In this document: piece by piece, positions 8,605-18,008 of the stretch
How the letters are laid out: every line of letters starts with the position of its first letter
Position numbering within the stretch: position 1 is the stretch's first letter
Assembly: GCA_031278975.1 (NCBI GenBank)
Contig: JAITJL010000012.1
Span: 1 to 39,787, forward strand
DNA from: Puniceicoccales bacterium
GTDB lineage: Bacteria > Verrucomicrobiota > Verrucomicrobiia > Opitutales > UBA9783
Direction: 5' to 3'
DNA length: 39,787 bases
The notes under the pieces: generated by a model
Seen by the model: only the letters and a program-made list of their open reading frames with translations
Databases searched by the model: none
Told to the model about the DNA's origin: nothing
Position numbers and translations under genes: made by a program

Positions 8605-8915
8605 AAATTTCAGCTGTGAAAATCGCGATTTAAGCGGGAAAGTACGCAACAAATTCGTGGACGAATAAAAATTTTAAATTTTCCATTTTTCAAACGCAAT
8701 CATCCGTTAGAGTGTAAAAAGTAGGAGATTTTTTTATTTCGTAAGGCCATTTTGATGATAAAAACCGACTTATAAATTAATACTACAATAGAATTTTTTC
8801 AAAACAAGTCGTTTTAAGAATTTTCAACCATTTTTGCGGGCGCGTGCATAAAATTTTTAAAAAAGATGGATTTTTCCCAAAATACTTGTAGATTGTGCAT
8901 TTCAAATTAGAACGT
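8605..8915. other. AT-rich divergent intergenic region (MFS / secA)
   Basis: This 311-nt gap contains several A/T runs and no convincing gene. It should hold the divergent promoters of the MFS gene and secA. I see no hairpin followed by a T-run and no copy of the TTGGC-N8-TGCT element. Confidence 0.5.
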
Positions 8916-11843
8916 ATGTTAAATCAACTTTTTAAGCGTTTTGCAGGAAGACATTATCGCAAGTTTTGGAAAGAATGTGATCCCATCGTAAAAAAGATTA
9001 ATACGCTCGAAGAACAATATCAACAATTGCCGGAAGAAGTCCTAAAGTCTGCCACAGAACGGTTTAAAATACGTTACGAAAATGGGGAGAGCCTAGATCA
9101 ATTATTGCCGGAAACGTTTGCAACCGTCAAAAATGCAGCGCGTCGACTGATGGGAAAACAGGCTACGGTGTGCGGTCATAACTTAACATGGAACATGGTA
9201 CATTACGATGTTCAACTCATCGGCGGTATCGCCCTGCATCGAGGTTATATTGCAGAAATGGCTACCGGTGAAGGTAAAACTTTGGTGGCTACGCTACCGC
9301 TTTACTTAAATGCTTTAACGGGGAACAATTGCCAGCTGGTTACCGTCAATGATTACTTAGCTAAGCGCGATTCCGAATGGATGGGCATTTTATTCGAATA
9401 CTTGGGAATCAGCGTAGGGTGTATTCAACACGACATGGCACCTGCGGAACGTGCGGAAGCGTACCGAAAGGACATCACTTACGGCACAGCATCCGAATTT
9501 GGTTTCGATTACCTTCGCGACAATGGCATGGCATTTCGGGCCGAAGATCAAGTGCAACGGAAACACTATTTCTGCATTGTTGACGAAGTGGATTCTATTC
9601 TGATCGATGAAGCGCGTACCCCTCTCATCATCTCTGGAATTTCCGATGAAGATTCCAGTGAAGAAGCCTTTTTAAAGTTAAAACCGGGAGTTCAGCGTTT
9701 GTTTCGTCTGCAAAATGATCTGTGTTCGGATTTAATAGAAGAGGCTAAACCAAAAGTGGAAACTTTAGACAAAGACCCTGATTTTGAATTGGCTTTGGAA
9801 AAGCTTTACCAAGTCAAAGCGGGAAGTCCCAAGAACCGACAATTGTTGCATTTGTTGGAAAGTGGGAAAATTCGAAGGGCATTTGACAAATTTGAAACGC
9901 AAATGGCTGCCGATTTCAATCGCGATCGTGCCTATAAGTTAAAGGAAAACCTGTACTACACAATTGACGAAAGGAATCAGCAGGCGGATTTGACCGAAAA
10001 AGGGCGTAATACGTTGCAACCCAATGATCCCAATGCCTTCACTTTACCCGATTTACCTGCTATTTTCAGTGAAATTGATACCCGCAAAGATACAACGGAT
10101 GTACAAAAACAAGGGTTACGGCAAGAAGCGGAAAACGTTTTTTCGAAGCGCAGTGAAGTCATCCACTGTTTAAGTCAATTGTTACGCGCTTATACGTTGT
10201 ATGAAAAAGATGATCAGTACGTCGTTATGGATGACAAGGTAGTCATTATTGATGAAAATACGGGACGCGCCATGCCAGGACGTCGTTGGAGTGAAGGGTT
10301 GCATCAAGCCATTGAGGCGAAGGAGGATGTTCACTTAGAAAAAGAATCCAAAACCTACGCGACGATCACCCTGCAAAATTATTTTCGGATGTACGAAAAA
10401 CTGGCGGGTATGACCGGCACTGCCGAAACGGAAGCGCAGGAATTTTTCGATATTTACAAATTAAAAGTCATGTCGATACCGACGCATCGCCCGTGCATTC
10501 GTCACGACGACAATGACGTTATCTACAAGACGCGTCGCGCTAAATATCGCGCTGCCCTTAAGGATATTGAGGAAGCCTACGGTAAGGGACAGCCCATATT
10601 GGTGGGGACTGCCTCCGTGGAAGCTTCTGAAGTTTTGAGTAAAATGCTCAAACATTTGCACATTCCTCACAATGTCCTGAATGCCAAGTATCATCAGCAG
10701 GAAGCAGAAATTATTGAATACGCCGGACAACGCAATGCGGTCACCATTGCCACCAATATGGCTGGACGTGGTACGGATATTAAATTAGGAGAAGGTGTTG
10801 GCGATTTAGGTGGATTGTTCGTTTTGGGAACAGAACGGCATGAATCTAGGCGTATCGATCGACAGTTAAGGGGGCGTTGCTCGCGTCAAGGTGATCCGGG
10901 TCGTTCTAAATTCTTTGTTTCTCTAGAAGATGATTTAATGCGGTTATTCGCCAATGCAGGCCCTATTGGAGCATTTTTAGAAAAATCGATGAGCGAGGAT
11001 GAAGAGCTAACCCATCCGTTCTTAAATCGTTCCATTCAATCCGCTCAAAAGAAGGTTGAACAACACAATTACTCCATTCGCAAACGTTTGCTGCAGTACG
11101 ATGACGTACTTAATCGTCAACGAGAAATTATCTATGGACTGCGCAACGAGGCACTTTCTGCCGAGCAACCTTTGGCACTCATTTGGGAATTGATTGAAGA
11201 TGAAATCGATCAGCGCTTGAGTGTTTTTGAAGAAGAGCTGATCAAGCGTACGGAAATTTTACGCAATTTTCTCAGCTGGCTCAATTTGCAATTTCCGATT
11301 TTCTTAACCGAAGAAATGTGTATTGACAAGACGAAAGCGGAGTTACGGCAAAACATTATCGATACGCTGAAAAATAATTACGCTGCAAAACAGGAAATCG
11401 AAGGTGAAGCATCATCCAAGCAATTGGAGCGTTGGGTTTTGGTAAGCGCTGTCGATAAAAATTGGCAAGATCAGTTGACGGAAATGGAAGATTTGCGTCA
11501 AAGCGTCAATTTACGGGGATACGGTCAAAAAGATCCGCTCATTGAATATAAAAACGAAGCGTATCACTATTTTGAATTGATGATTGCCAATATTCGACAG
11601 GCGATTTGTTTTCAATTGTTTCGGGCGTCCACACGCGCTGAAAATTTGCAAAAAACTTTGCAAACTATCCATCGCAACATTCGCTTAAGCGGCGCTCAAG
11701 ATCCAGCAATACGTGAAGACAACATGGATCTGCCAAAACCTATGAAGCGAACGTTACCCAAAGTTGGACGCAATGATCTTTGTCCGTGCGGTAGTGGGAA
11801 AAAGTTTAAAAAGTGTTGCGGCGTGAATGTGGATGAAGGTTAA
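8916..11843 (+). CDS. secA: Preprotein translocase ATPase SecA
   Basis: The protein has 975 residues from the ATG at 8916; a GTG at 8895 is also in frame. NBD1 has Walker [10 protein letters not shown] (about residue 115) and the DEAD-like [15 protein letters not shown] (about residue 223). Motifs GTDIKLGEG and [13 protein letters not shown] mark NBD2. The C-terminus has the zinc-binding [14 protein letters not shown] (about 955-968) that contacts SecB and ribosomes. Compared with E. coli SecA (901 aa) there is a roughly 100-residue insertion in the preprotein cross-linking region (about residues 240-390, including [14 protein letters not shown] and [16 protein letters not shown]), as seen in Bacteroidetes and PVC SecA. 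It drives Sec export of the signal-peptide proteins in this window. ruvX follows after 44 nt. Confidence 0.98.
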   Translation: MLNQLFKRFAGRHYRKFWKECDPIVKKINTLEEQYQQLPEEVLKSATERFKIRYENGESLDQLLPETFATVKNAARRLMGKQATVCGHNLTWNMVHYDVQLIGGIALHRGYIAEMATGEGKTLVATLPLYLNALTGNNCQLVTVNDYLAKRDSEWMGILFEYLGISVGCIQHDMAPAERAEAYRKDITYGTASEFGFDYLRDNGMAFRAEDQVQRKHYFCIVDEVDSILIDEARTPLIISGISDEDSSEEAFLKLKPGVQRLFRLQNDLCSDLIEEAKPKVETLDKDPDFELALEKLYQVKAGSPKNRQLLHLLESGKIRRAFDKFETQMAADFNRDRAYKLKENLYYTIDERNQQADLTEKGRNTLQPNDPNAFTLPDLPAIFSEIDTRKDTTDVQKQGLRQEAENVFSKRSEVIHCLSQLLRAYTLYEKDDQYVVMDDKVVIIDENTGRAMPGRRWSEGLHQAIEAKEDVHLEKESKTYATITLQNYFRMYEKLAGMTGTAETEAQEFFDIYKLKVMSIPTHRPCIRHDDNDVIYKTRRAKYRAALKDIEEAYGKGQPILVGTASVEASEVLSKMLKHLHIPHNVLNAKYHQQEAEIIEYAGQRNAVTIATNMAGRGTDIKLGEGVGDLGGLFVLGTERHESRRIDRQLRGRCSRQGDPGRSKFFVSLEDDLMRLFANAGPIGAFLEKSMSEDEELTHPFLNRSIQSAQKKVEQHNYSIRKRLLQYDDVLNRQREIIYGLRNEALSAEQPLALIWELIEDEIDQRLSVFEEELIKRTEILRNFLSWLNLQFPIFLTEEMCIDKTKAELRQNIIDTLKNNYAAKQEIEGEASSKQLERWVLVSAVDKNWQDQLTEMEDLRQSVNLRGYGQKDPLIEYKNEAYHYFELMIANIRQAICFQLFRASTRAENLQKTLQTIHRNIRLSGAQDPAIREDNMDLPKPMKRTLPKVGRNDLCPCGSGKKFKKCCGVNVDEG

Positions 11844-11887
11844 TAACACGGGTAAGATAAGGTGGACTTAGAGATTTCAACCGTAGC

Positions 11888-12325
11888 ATGAGTACTTTCA
11901 TAGGTATTGACTATGGATCCAAACGCATAGGATTGAGTTGGGGTACGCTGGATTTGGGGGTAGCGGTGCCTATTCAGGCCATTACGGACTATACATCTCT
12001 AAGTCAAGTGCTCGCGCAATTAAGGCGTGTAATGGATGAAAAAGGATGCGATGCTTTTGTTATAGGATTACCTTTACACATGAATGGTCAAGCGGGTACA
12101 CGTGTCAAGGAAGTCGAGCAATTTTCGGTGCTATTACGCCAGCACTTTAGCTTGCCGATTCATTTTGTCGACGAACGTCTTTCGACATACACGGCCAAAT
12201 GCCTCGTTGGTTTAAAAAAAGTATCGATCAAAAAAGAAAAACAACAAAAACGTTCAGGGATTGTTGACTCACGCGCAGCCAGTATCATCTTACAGGATTT
12301 TTTGGATTCAAAAAGTAGGACGTAG
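11888..12325 (+). CDS. ruvX: RuvX/YqgF, putative pre-16S rRNA nuclease
   Basis: The 145-aa protein has an RNase H-like fold. It opens with FIGIDYGSKRIGLSWG (first catalytic Asp), continues with FVIGLPLHMNGQAG, and has VDERLSTYTA (second acidic residue) and a final DSRAASIILQDFL (third Asp). These are the standard motifs of YqgF, which processes the 5' end of 16S rRNA. Length is normal (about 140 aa). It lies 44 nt downstream of secA on the same strand and is probably cotranscribed. A GC-rich hairpin follows at 12382-12410. Confidence 0.93.
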   Translation: MSTFIGIDYGSKRIGLSWGTLDLGVAVPIQAITDYTSLSQVLAQLRRVMDEKGCDAFVIGLPLHMNGQAGTRVKEVEQFSVLLRQHFSLPIHFVDERLSTYTAKCLVGLKKVSIKKEKQQKRSGIVDSRAASIILQDFLDSKSRT

Positions 12326-12381
12326 TTGGGTGCTCAAATGACCAGAATAATTTAAAAAAGAAATCATATTTGTAGGTAAAC

Positions 12382-12410
12382 AACGGGCGTCCGCGTCGAA
12401 GAAGCCCGTT
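12382..12410. terminator. Probable bidirectional terminator between ruvX and the T3SS operon
   Basis: AACGGGC (12382-12388) pairs with GCCCGTT (12404-12410) around a 15-nt loop. It is followed by ATTTT on the plus strand and lies between two convergent transcription units. The T-tract is short on both sides, so efficiency is uncertain. Confidence 0.5.
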
Positions 12411-12431
12411 ATTTTCCCCAGCGTATTGAAG

Positions 12432-13592
12432 TTAGGCAGTTCGAGGTATTTCGTCTGCTATTGCCAATTGGGAATCGCTCGCTCGCACTATTTCTTGAGC
12501 GGCCGCCTCTTCTGCATTTAAAAATAAGTCTAAAAATTCTTCTACAGAATTCATCAACATATCAATTAATTTTTGCAAGAACTCAATTTCGCTATCCAAC
12601 TTCTCTAATTCTATTTTTTTAGCAGCCAAATTTTTTTGTACTTCCGCCAACTCCATCATATCGCAACCTTGCAGAACTTGCACTACACCTTGCCCTACGG
12701 TACACAAAGCACCTGCAACTTGTCCAAATGTTTTGACTAACTGCGCTATCCCATCTAAGGCTTTACCTGCACCTGCAGCACCTGCACCACATGAAAGTAA
12801 GCATCCGACAATTCCGAGGACCGCTGAGGCAATACCTAAATTCTTAATGTGGTCTTTATATTTCTCTGCTAATTCTGGGTTATCCATGGCTGCAAGGGTC
12901 ATCGATGCCGAAGCTATGGAGGTGGCGCTAGCCGCAATTGTACACATTACAGCTCCCACCAGTAATGCTCCGGCAACTGGACCTGCTGCTCCGAAAGTAG
13001 CTACCGTTATAGCAAAAGCAACAATTGCCGTAAATATAGCGCCGAGGATTCCAAAAATAGATTTAGCCTTAGCCGCTTTCTTTTGCTCTTCTGCTGCTTT
13101 TTGCATCTCGATTTGCTCTTCCATGACCTTCTTTTGATCCGCCAAGAATTCACTTTGAGTTGCAACCCTCTCGTTTACTTTAGCCTCTAAAGCTTTTTTT
13201 AACCCCTTTATTAACTCAGCTTTAGATTGCTGTGTAAATAACATGCAGAGCAAAGCTAATCCATCTCCATCCAATTTAGAAAGATCGGCATAACCATCCC
13301 AAATGCCAGAATCTTTTAGCCGCTGAATGTGCGCTAAAGTTTCTTGGGAAACCTGCGAATAAGATTCCAAGACACCTAGATCTGGTGGATTTGGTAGAAC
13401 AGGTTTCTCACCTATTTGGCTAAAAGCATTTTGCAATTGTTCTAACCAGTTGTTTGTTTCCCCAGATCCGACTACTCCTCCTCCACTTAATGGGTTAGGA
13501 CTTGATGCTGAACCTGTTCCAGATGTTTCTCCAGAACTTGTTGGTGGTAAGTCAGTAGGATTTGGACATGTTGGTGATGATACTTCAGGCAT
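12432..13592 (-). CDS. sctE: T3SS pore-forming translocator, YopB/CopB/SctE-like
   Basis: The 386-aa protein has the SctE layout. Residues 1-60 are low-complexity Pro/Ser/Gly/Thr. A coiled coil at about 115-175 (LIKGLKKALEAK... KKVMEEQIEMQKAAEEQKKAA) is followed by a long hydrophobic stretch at about 178-225 (FGILGAIFTAIVAFAITVAT and more) and a second at about 250-275 (IASAVLGIVGCLLSCGAGAA). A second coiled coil spans about 318-350. YopB, SseC, IpaB and CopB share this arrangement of two membrane hairpin segments flanked by coiled coils, and insert into the host membrane. It is third in the operon, 20 nt after the chaperone gene. No separate SctB/YopD gene follows; a terminator-like hairpin does. 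The family call rests on architecture and context. Confidence 0.82.
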   Translation of the reverse strand: MPEVSSPTCPNPTDLPPTSSGETSGTGSASSPNPLSGGGVVGSGETNNWLEQLQNAFSQIGEKPVLPNPPDLGVLESYSQVSQETLAHIQRLKDSGIWDGYADLSKLDGDGLALLCMLFTQQSKAELIKGLKKALEAKVNERVATQSEFLADQKKVMEEQIEMQKAAEEQKKAAKAKSIFGILGAIFTAIVAFAITVATFGAAGPVAGALLVGAVMCTIAASATSIASASMTLAAMDNPELAEKYKDHIKNLGIASAVLGIVGCLLSCGAGAAGAGKALDGIAQLVKTFGQVAGALCTVGQGVVQVLQGCDMMELAEVQKNLAAKKIELEKLDSEIEFLQKLIDMLMNSVEEFLDLFLNAEEAAAQEIVRASDSQLAIADEIPRTA

Positions 13593-13612
13593 AAAAATAT
13601 TACGTTAAAAGG

Positions 13613-14176
13613 TTATTTTGATTTCTTTTCCAATAAATCCAATAGAGCTTTTGCTCTTCGAACGTGCGATTCACAATTGCTACCGCGGTTCTTAAGGTTA
13701 TCGGCTTCTCCCATTAAAATTATGCCTTCCAAGCAGTTTTTAGCATTTTCAACTTGTTTCAGTTGCAGGAAACACTCTGCTAAATCCAGGTAGTACGACA
13801 TTTGCGTGCTTCTCAATTGTATCAATGTACCATACGCTGCAGCGGCAAGATCGTATTGTTTCAACATTTTATATGCTGCTCCTGAACCTTGCCAATAGTC
13901 TACGTTCAATGGATCGTAAATGCATAACACATTGAATATACTAAGTGCCTTTTCATATTTATCGTTACTGTAAAGATCATAAGCAATGGCGTACATAGCA
14001 TTCAATTTATCTTTAGGAATGCTGAACGCATCTGCCAAACGTATTTCACCTTTAGCCAATTTTTCTCCTAGGTCTAGGCTCAATTGGATCATTTCTGGAT
14101 CCAGGTTTTCAGCTTGCGATCCCATAACGCTTATAAGCTCTTCTTTAATTTTTTCCGCAACGGATTTATCTGTCAT
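13613..14176 (-). CDS. sctG: T3SS translocator chaperone, SycD/LcrH-like TPR protein
   Basis: The 187-aa protein has an N-terminal helical cap followed by three tandem TPR units (about residues 60-170). Examples are YAIAYDLYSNDKYEKALSIF, GSGAAYKMLKQYDLAAAAYG and YLDLAECFLQLKQVENAKNC. The segment FNVLCIYDPLNVDYWQGSGA is typical of LcrH/SycD/IpgC, where the consensus is F..L...DP....F..GLGA. These chaperones hold the translocators soluble in the cytoplasm before secretion. It is located directly before sctE, as lcrH precedes yopB. The N-terminal LAKGEIRLADAFSIPKDKL matches the family's capping helices. A strong ribosome binding site lies just upstream. Confidence 0.9.
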   Translation of the reverse strand: MTDKSVAEKIKEELISVMGSQAENLDPEMIQLSLDLGEKLAKGEIRLADAFSIPKDKLNAMYAIAYDLYSNDKYEKALSIFNVLCIYDPLNVDYWQGSGAAYKMLKQYDLAAAAYGTLIQLRSTQMSYYLDLAECFLQLKQVENAKNCLEGIILMGEADNLKNRGSNCESHVRRAKALLDLLEKKSK

Positions 14177-14180
14177 ATAT

Positions 14181-14190
14181 TTCTCCTTTT
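14181..14190 (-). promoter_or_regulatory. Strong Shine-Dalgarno site of the T3SS chaperone gene
   Basis: The minus strand reads AAAAGGAGAA, placing GGAG 6 nt before the ATG at 14176. It is one of the few strong Shine-Dalgarno sequences in the window and suggests high chaperone translation relative to its operon mates. Confidence 0.65.
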
Positions 14191-14200
14191 GTATGTAAAA

Positions 14201-16138
14201 TTATCCCATATTGTTTACAATTGTACTATAGGTACTGTAAGCACGATTCCTAAACGTTGAACTGGTAGAATTGAACGTATCTATCTTGCTACGCATCGTA
14301 GACATATCGTTGTTAATACCCTCAATCGTACTTTTGATATTTTCAATCGACGTATTGATGACTGAAGTCCAGCTATCTACAACAGTCATCCAAACCTCAC
14401 TACTGCGGTGTCTCCAAAATGTTCGGAAATCTTTTTCATCAGTTGTCGTCCCACCCCATTCGTAACCTAGGGCCGAACTTGGAGTGATGGGCGTCGACTC
14501 TATTTCTTTCGGCAACCACTGCTTAGCTTGTGCCTGGCTATTAAATTGTAAAAGATAAATATTACCATCCGCATTGTGCGTATCTACAGGGTTCGGATCT
14601 CCCTTACGCGTGTACGTAAATTCATCGTAGACGGTATACGGTGCGTTGGCTAGAGATGCCGATTGACTTGCATAAATTGTATCGTTAGCAATCCCTGTAA
14701 ATGTTCTATCAAATCCCCAATCCTTCCCGTTAGAATTACCGTTCACGATTGCATCTCCCCAAAAAGCATTGATACCCTCTTCGGTTGCCTTAACCAATAA
14801 ATATCTGTTCGTACTCGTTAAATGATGTCCATCCTCCGTTGTGACATCCTTGCATTGAATAACGATAAAAGGATCTCTAATTTCGTTTCCTTGACTGTCT
14901 CTCAAATAATTTCCTTGCGCATCTTTTAACTCCATCAGGTTACGCATAACGCTGCCGCTTATGTACGTGAGTGCCAAGTAAGCCGCATCGGGTATTCTGT
15001 TTGATCCACTGGCCTGACTGGTATTCAATAACTCTAAAGCACGTCGAATGAAGGATAAATATTGTCGTAAGGCAGAAATTTTTCTCATGACGACGGCAAT
15101 ATTTTCTCTCAAAGCCTGAGTTTTTATTTCTAAAAATGAGGACAAAGCATTAATGGGGCCGTCACGATCGATGAGATAGCCAACGTAAAATAATTCGAGT
15201 TGCCCCAATTCTTTTGTCTCATCGGTAGCACTTGTACTGGCCACATTGGGGACACAAGGGTAACCAAATCTTGCATCATTGGGGAAGACAATCCTACTTA
15301 CTCCGCTCGAACTTAAATCGAGTTTATAATATACATATATGTATTTTAATTTGTCGAGCAGCGTTAATTCGTTAAATGAAGTTAACTCTTTATCAGACAT
15401 CGACCAAACATTATTTGTATCATCGTAAATGTAAGATTGAACTTTTAATTGCCGTAAGGCCTCTAGGTCACAATAAGAAGAAAGGGGGCCTATCTTTGAT
15501 GGAGAAACGTACGAATCTTTAGAAAAGTCTACAAACTGTTCTTCCCAATATTCCGCGTAGTCTTCTCTGCTTGGATCCGTTTTGAACGCGTAATAACTGC
15601 TAAAATCATTCACAAGTTCAAAAGCTAGCGCATCGTACATTTTTAATTGATCAAATAAAACCTGCGCTTGATTGTTTATCTCTTGCATTGCCAACATACT
15701 GCCACTGGTTACGAGTTGTTCAATTTCGGCCAAAGAGTTTTTTGCGCGATAAATGTATTGATTGAGTGCATTGAGTTTGAGGATGACACACTCAACGTAA
15801 TATTGGTACGAATATTCTCCTTCTTTACAATTGATGTTTTCGAGGTCATTTTCTTTCAAAATCTGATCTGCAGAAAGATATTGATCATCTCCGCTAAGCG
15901 CATAAGTGTGAACCGATGACCCAGTTTTACCCAAATTAAGGACAGAATTAAATTCCGTTAATAAATTACTCAGTATTGTTTTGTAAATTTGATTAAATAA
16001 CGGATGAAAAACAGCATAAAACGATTGAATGGTATTAATTTGACTGATAGCCGATATATCAATCCCAGAAGCCAGTTGCCGTACAGGATTTACTCCTTGC
16101 GAGAAATCAATCACATCCACATCAGAATCAAAGCTCAT
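14201..16138 (-). CDS. T3SS operon first protein: candidate needle-tip/translocator, new family
   Basis: This 645-aa protein has no signal peptide. It is first in the operon with the LcrH-like chaperone (24-nt gap) and SctE, the slot occupied by LcrV in Yersinia. It is much larger than LcrV or IpaD (about 330 aa). Helical N-terminal and central regions (to about residue 370) include the block GYLIDRDGPINALSSFLEI (about 312-330). A beta-rich, more variable part follows (about 400-560, with VIQCKDVTTEDGHHLTSTNRYLLV). A helical tail ends the protein (INNDMSTMRSKIDTF... SSTFRNRA). A C-terminal amphipathic helix is typical of tip and filament proteins that polymerise or dock on the needle. It is paralogous over its full length to the protein at 2279-4057. 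A tip or second-translocator role is inferred from operon position. Confidence 0.75.
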   Translation of the reverse strand: MSFDSDVDVIDFSQGVNPVRQLASGIDISAISQINTIQSFYAVFHPLFNQIYKTILSNLLTEFNSVLNLGKTGSSVHTYALSGDDQYLSADQILKENDLENINCKEGEYSYQYYVECVILKLNALNQYIYRAKNSLAEIEQLVTSGSMLAMQEINNQAQVLFDQLKMYDALAFELVNDFSSYYAFKTDPSREDYAEYWEEQFVDFSKDSYVSPSKIGPLSSYCDLEALRQLKVQSYIYDDTNNVWSMSDKELTSFNELTLLDKLKYIYVYYKLDLSSSGVSRIVFPNDARFGYPCVPNVASTSATDETKELGQLELFYVGYLIDRDGPINALSSFLEIKTQALRENIAVVMRKISALRQYLSFIRRALELLNTSQASGSNRIPDAAYLALTYISGSVMRNLMELKDAQGNYLRDSQGNEIRDPFIVIQCKDVTTEDGHHLTSTNRYLLVKATEEGINAFWGDAIVNGNSNGKDWGFDRTFTGIANDTIYASQSASLANAPYTVYDEFTYTRKGDPNPVDTHNADGNIYLLQFNSQAQAKQWLPKEIESTPITPSSALGYEWGGTTTDEKDFRTFWRHRSSEVWMTVVDSWTSVINTSIENIKSTIEGINNDMSTMRSKIDTFNSTSSTFRNRAYSTYSTIVNNMG

Positions 16139-16156
16139 AAAATTTCTCTTTTACCA

Positions 16157-16173
16157 AGCAGCTTATATGCCAA
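16157..16173 (-). promoter_or_regulatory. Sigma-54-like promoter element, copy C (TTGGC-N8-TGCT)
   Basis: The minus strand reads TTGGCATATAAGCTGCT, 18 nt before the ATG of the T3SS operon. It shares all nine fixed positions with copies A and B. A ribosome-binding-like AAAGAGAA lies between the element and the start codon; a start of transcription 11-12 nt after GC would cut into it, so the exact transcription start needs care. Confidence 0.5.
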
Positions 16174-16311
16174 TTAGCTTACGAACTCCTAGAAATGATC
16201 CTTACAAAAATTTGAAACACCTTATGGAAACTCCTGTAATACATGGGGTGTTTTCAGATTTTTATCAAAAACAACGTTGTTTTTTCACCCACAATACGCA
16301 TAAATTACTGC

Positions 16312-17274
16312 ATGCCTTTTTTAGCTACCATTGCGGATGAACTACAGTCCTCTGTACCCTATTACATTTGCACACACATCCGTCCCGATGGAGACGCCGT
16401 AGGTTCACAAATTGCATTCACGCGTTATCTTAACAGCCTAAAGATCAAAGCTTTTTGCGTTTTAACGCACGATGTACCGCGTAATTTGCAAACTTTAATC
16501 AAAGATACGCCTTGCATTTACTTAGAAGATATGGGCGAAGACAATGTGGGTGCTTTGATAACCCTTGATTGTGCCGATTTGACACGACTGCCGGCATCGT
16601 TTAAAAATCTTACCTACTTTCTCAACATTGATCACCATCCCAACAATCCAAATTTTGCCAAGCACAATTACGTACAGAACAGTTTTTCTTCTACGTGTGA
16701 AATTTTAATCACTTTGTTTAAAGAAGTGTGCTGGAATTTTGACTTGACTGCTGCTCAAGCCTTGTATGCAGGGTTAATCACCGATACCGGGAATTTTTCT
16801 CACAGTAATGTAAGTGCAAACACGTTTGCGTGTGCCGCACATTTACTGCAATGTACCCATTTACAGCCTTATACAATTATCCAGTCTCTCTTCGAGCAAA
16901 AAACGTTGGCACAAATACGCTTGCTTAGCTTATTTTTATCGAGAATTCAATTATATTGCAATGAACAAATCGCTTGCATCGAATTGACGCGGGATGACTA
17001 CATCAAAACCAACACGCAGCACAGCGACACGGAAGGGTTCATTGCTCACGCTCTGACGATTCAAAACGTAAAAATTGCCGCCTTCATCGAATACAATGAG
17101 AACTTCGTTAAAGGGAGTTTACGCTCAAAATCACCTCACCTTGCCGTCAATCAGGTCGCCCGACAATTCGGAGGATTTGGACATATCTGCGCCGCAGGAT
17201 TTCAATGCGCTTCTCAGACATTTAGTCGACATCAATTGATCCAGTCCTTGGCGAATCTCATTGAACAACCATGA
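16312..17274 (+). CDS. nrnA: DHH/DHHA1 phosphoesterase, NrnA-like
   Basis: The 320-aa protein begins at the ATG at 16312; the ATG at 16243 would add 23 residues unlike the family. Motifs in order are HIRPDGDAVGSQ (motif I), LITLDCADLTR (motif II), NIDHHPNNPNF (the DHH motif) and GLITDTGNFSHSN (motif IV). The DHHA1 substrate-binding motif is GGFGHICAAGF near residue 300. NrnA degrades nano-RNA oligonucleotides and dephosphorylates pAp. The stop overlaps the truB start (ATGA), giving the order nrnA-truB-ribF that is common in bacteria, often behind rbfA. Confidence 0.93.
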   Translation: MPFLATIADELQSSVPYYICTHIRPDGDAVGSQIAFTRYLNSLKIKAFCVLTHDVPRNLQTLIKDTPCIYLEDMGEDNVGALITLDCADLTRLPASFKNLTYFLNIDHHPNNPNFAKHNYVQNSFSSTCEILITLFKEVCWNFDLTAAQALYAGLITDTGNFSHSNVSANTFACAAHLLQCTHLQPYTIIQSLFEQKTLAQIRLLSLFLSRIQLYCNEQIACIELTRDDYIKTNTQHSDTEGFIAHALTIQNVKIAAFIEYNENFVKGSLRSKSPHLAVNQVARQFGGFGHICAAGFQCASQTFSRHQLIQSLANLIEQP

Positions 17275-18008
17275 CCCTTAAATCCAATTGTTTAAATCCA
17301 TTGGACGGCATTTTGCTCATCGATAAACCGTGTCACTGGACCTCATGCGACGTCACACGATACCTACGCAAGCAATTTCATATCGCAAAAATCGGTCATG
17401 CGGGAACTTTGGATCCGTTGGCCACCGGACTTTTAATCATTTTACTGGGGCAAACAACCCGCCTCTTTCAATCCTTAATGTGCTTGCATAAAACTTATGA
17501 AGGTACCATTCAATTGGGTATCGAAACGAATACCTATGACCTCGAAGGTGAAATTACAAGACGTTCTTCCACGGAAGGCATTCAATTATCGCACGTTGTA
17601 AAAGCTATGGACAGTTTCCTGGGCGATCAGTATCAAATACCACCTATGTTTTCGGCCAAAAAATTGAACGGCACGCCGCTTTATAAATTAGCTCGCAAAG
17701 GCAAAGAAGTTGCACGTAACCCCCACTCAATTACGGTATTCCAATTTCATTGCGTCTCGTATACGGAGACGACCATTTGTTTCCAATTACAATGTTCAAA
17801 AGGTACCTACGTACGCTCTTTAGCATTCGATTTGGGGAGAAAAATAGGATGCGGTGCCCATTTAACGGGGTTAAGGCGCGTACAAAACGGCCCTTTTTTA
17901 ATCGATCAAGCCATCGCACTCAAAACGTTAGAGAATAAATCTTTCGAAGATTTGCAAACGTATGTTTTACCTTACGAAAACTTTTGCTCTGCCTCCCAAA
18001 GCATATGA
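17271..18008 (+). CDS. truB: tRNA pseudouridine-55 synthase TruB
   Basis: The 245-aa enzyme opens with GILLIDKPCHWTSCDV and has the catalytic motif GHAGTLDPLATGLL, whose Asp (about residue 47) attacks the uracil. Other family blocks are YEGTIQLGIETNTYDLEGE, QIPPMFSAKKLNGTPLYKLARKG and CSKGTYVRSLAFDLG. It makes pseudouridine 55 in the T-loop of tRNAs. It is shorter than E. coli TruB (314 aa) and lacks a C-terminal PUA-like domain, as in several small-genome bacteria. It overlaps both neighbours by 4 nt, which suggests translational coupling. Confidence 0.97.
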   Translation: MTLKSNCLNPLDGILLIDKPCHWTSCDVTRYLRKQFHIAKIGHAGTLDPLATGLLIILLGQTTRLFQSLMCLHKTYEGTIQLGIETNTYDLEGEITRRSSTEGIQLSHVVKAMDSFLGDQYQIPPMFSAKKLNGTPLYKLARKGKEVARNPHSITVFQFHCVSYTETTICFQLQCSKGTYVRSLAFDLGRKIGCGAHLTGLRRVQNGPFLIDQAIALKTLENKSFEDLQTYVLPYENFCSASQSI

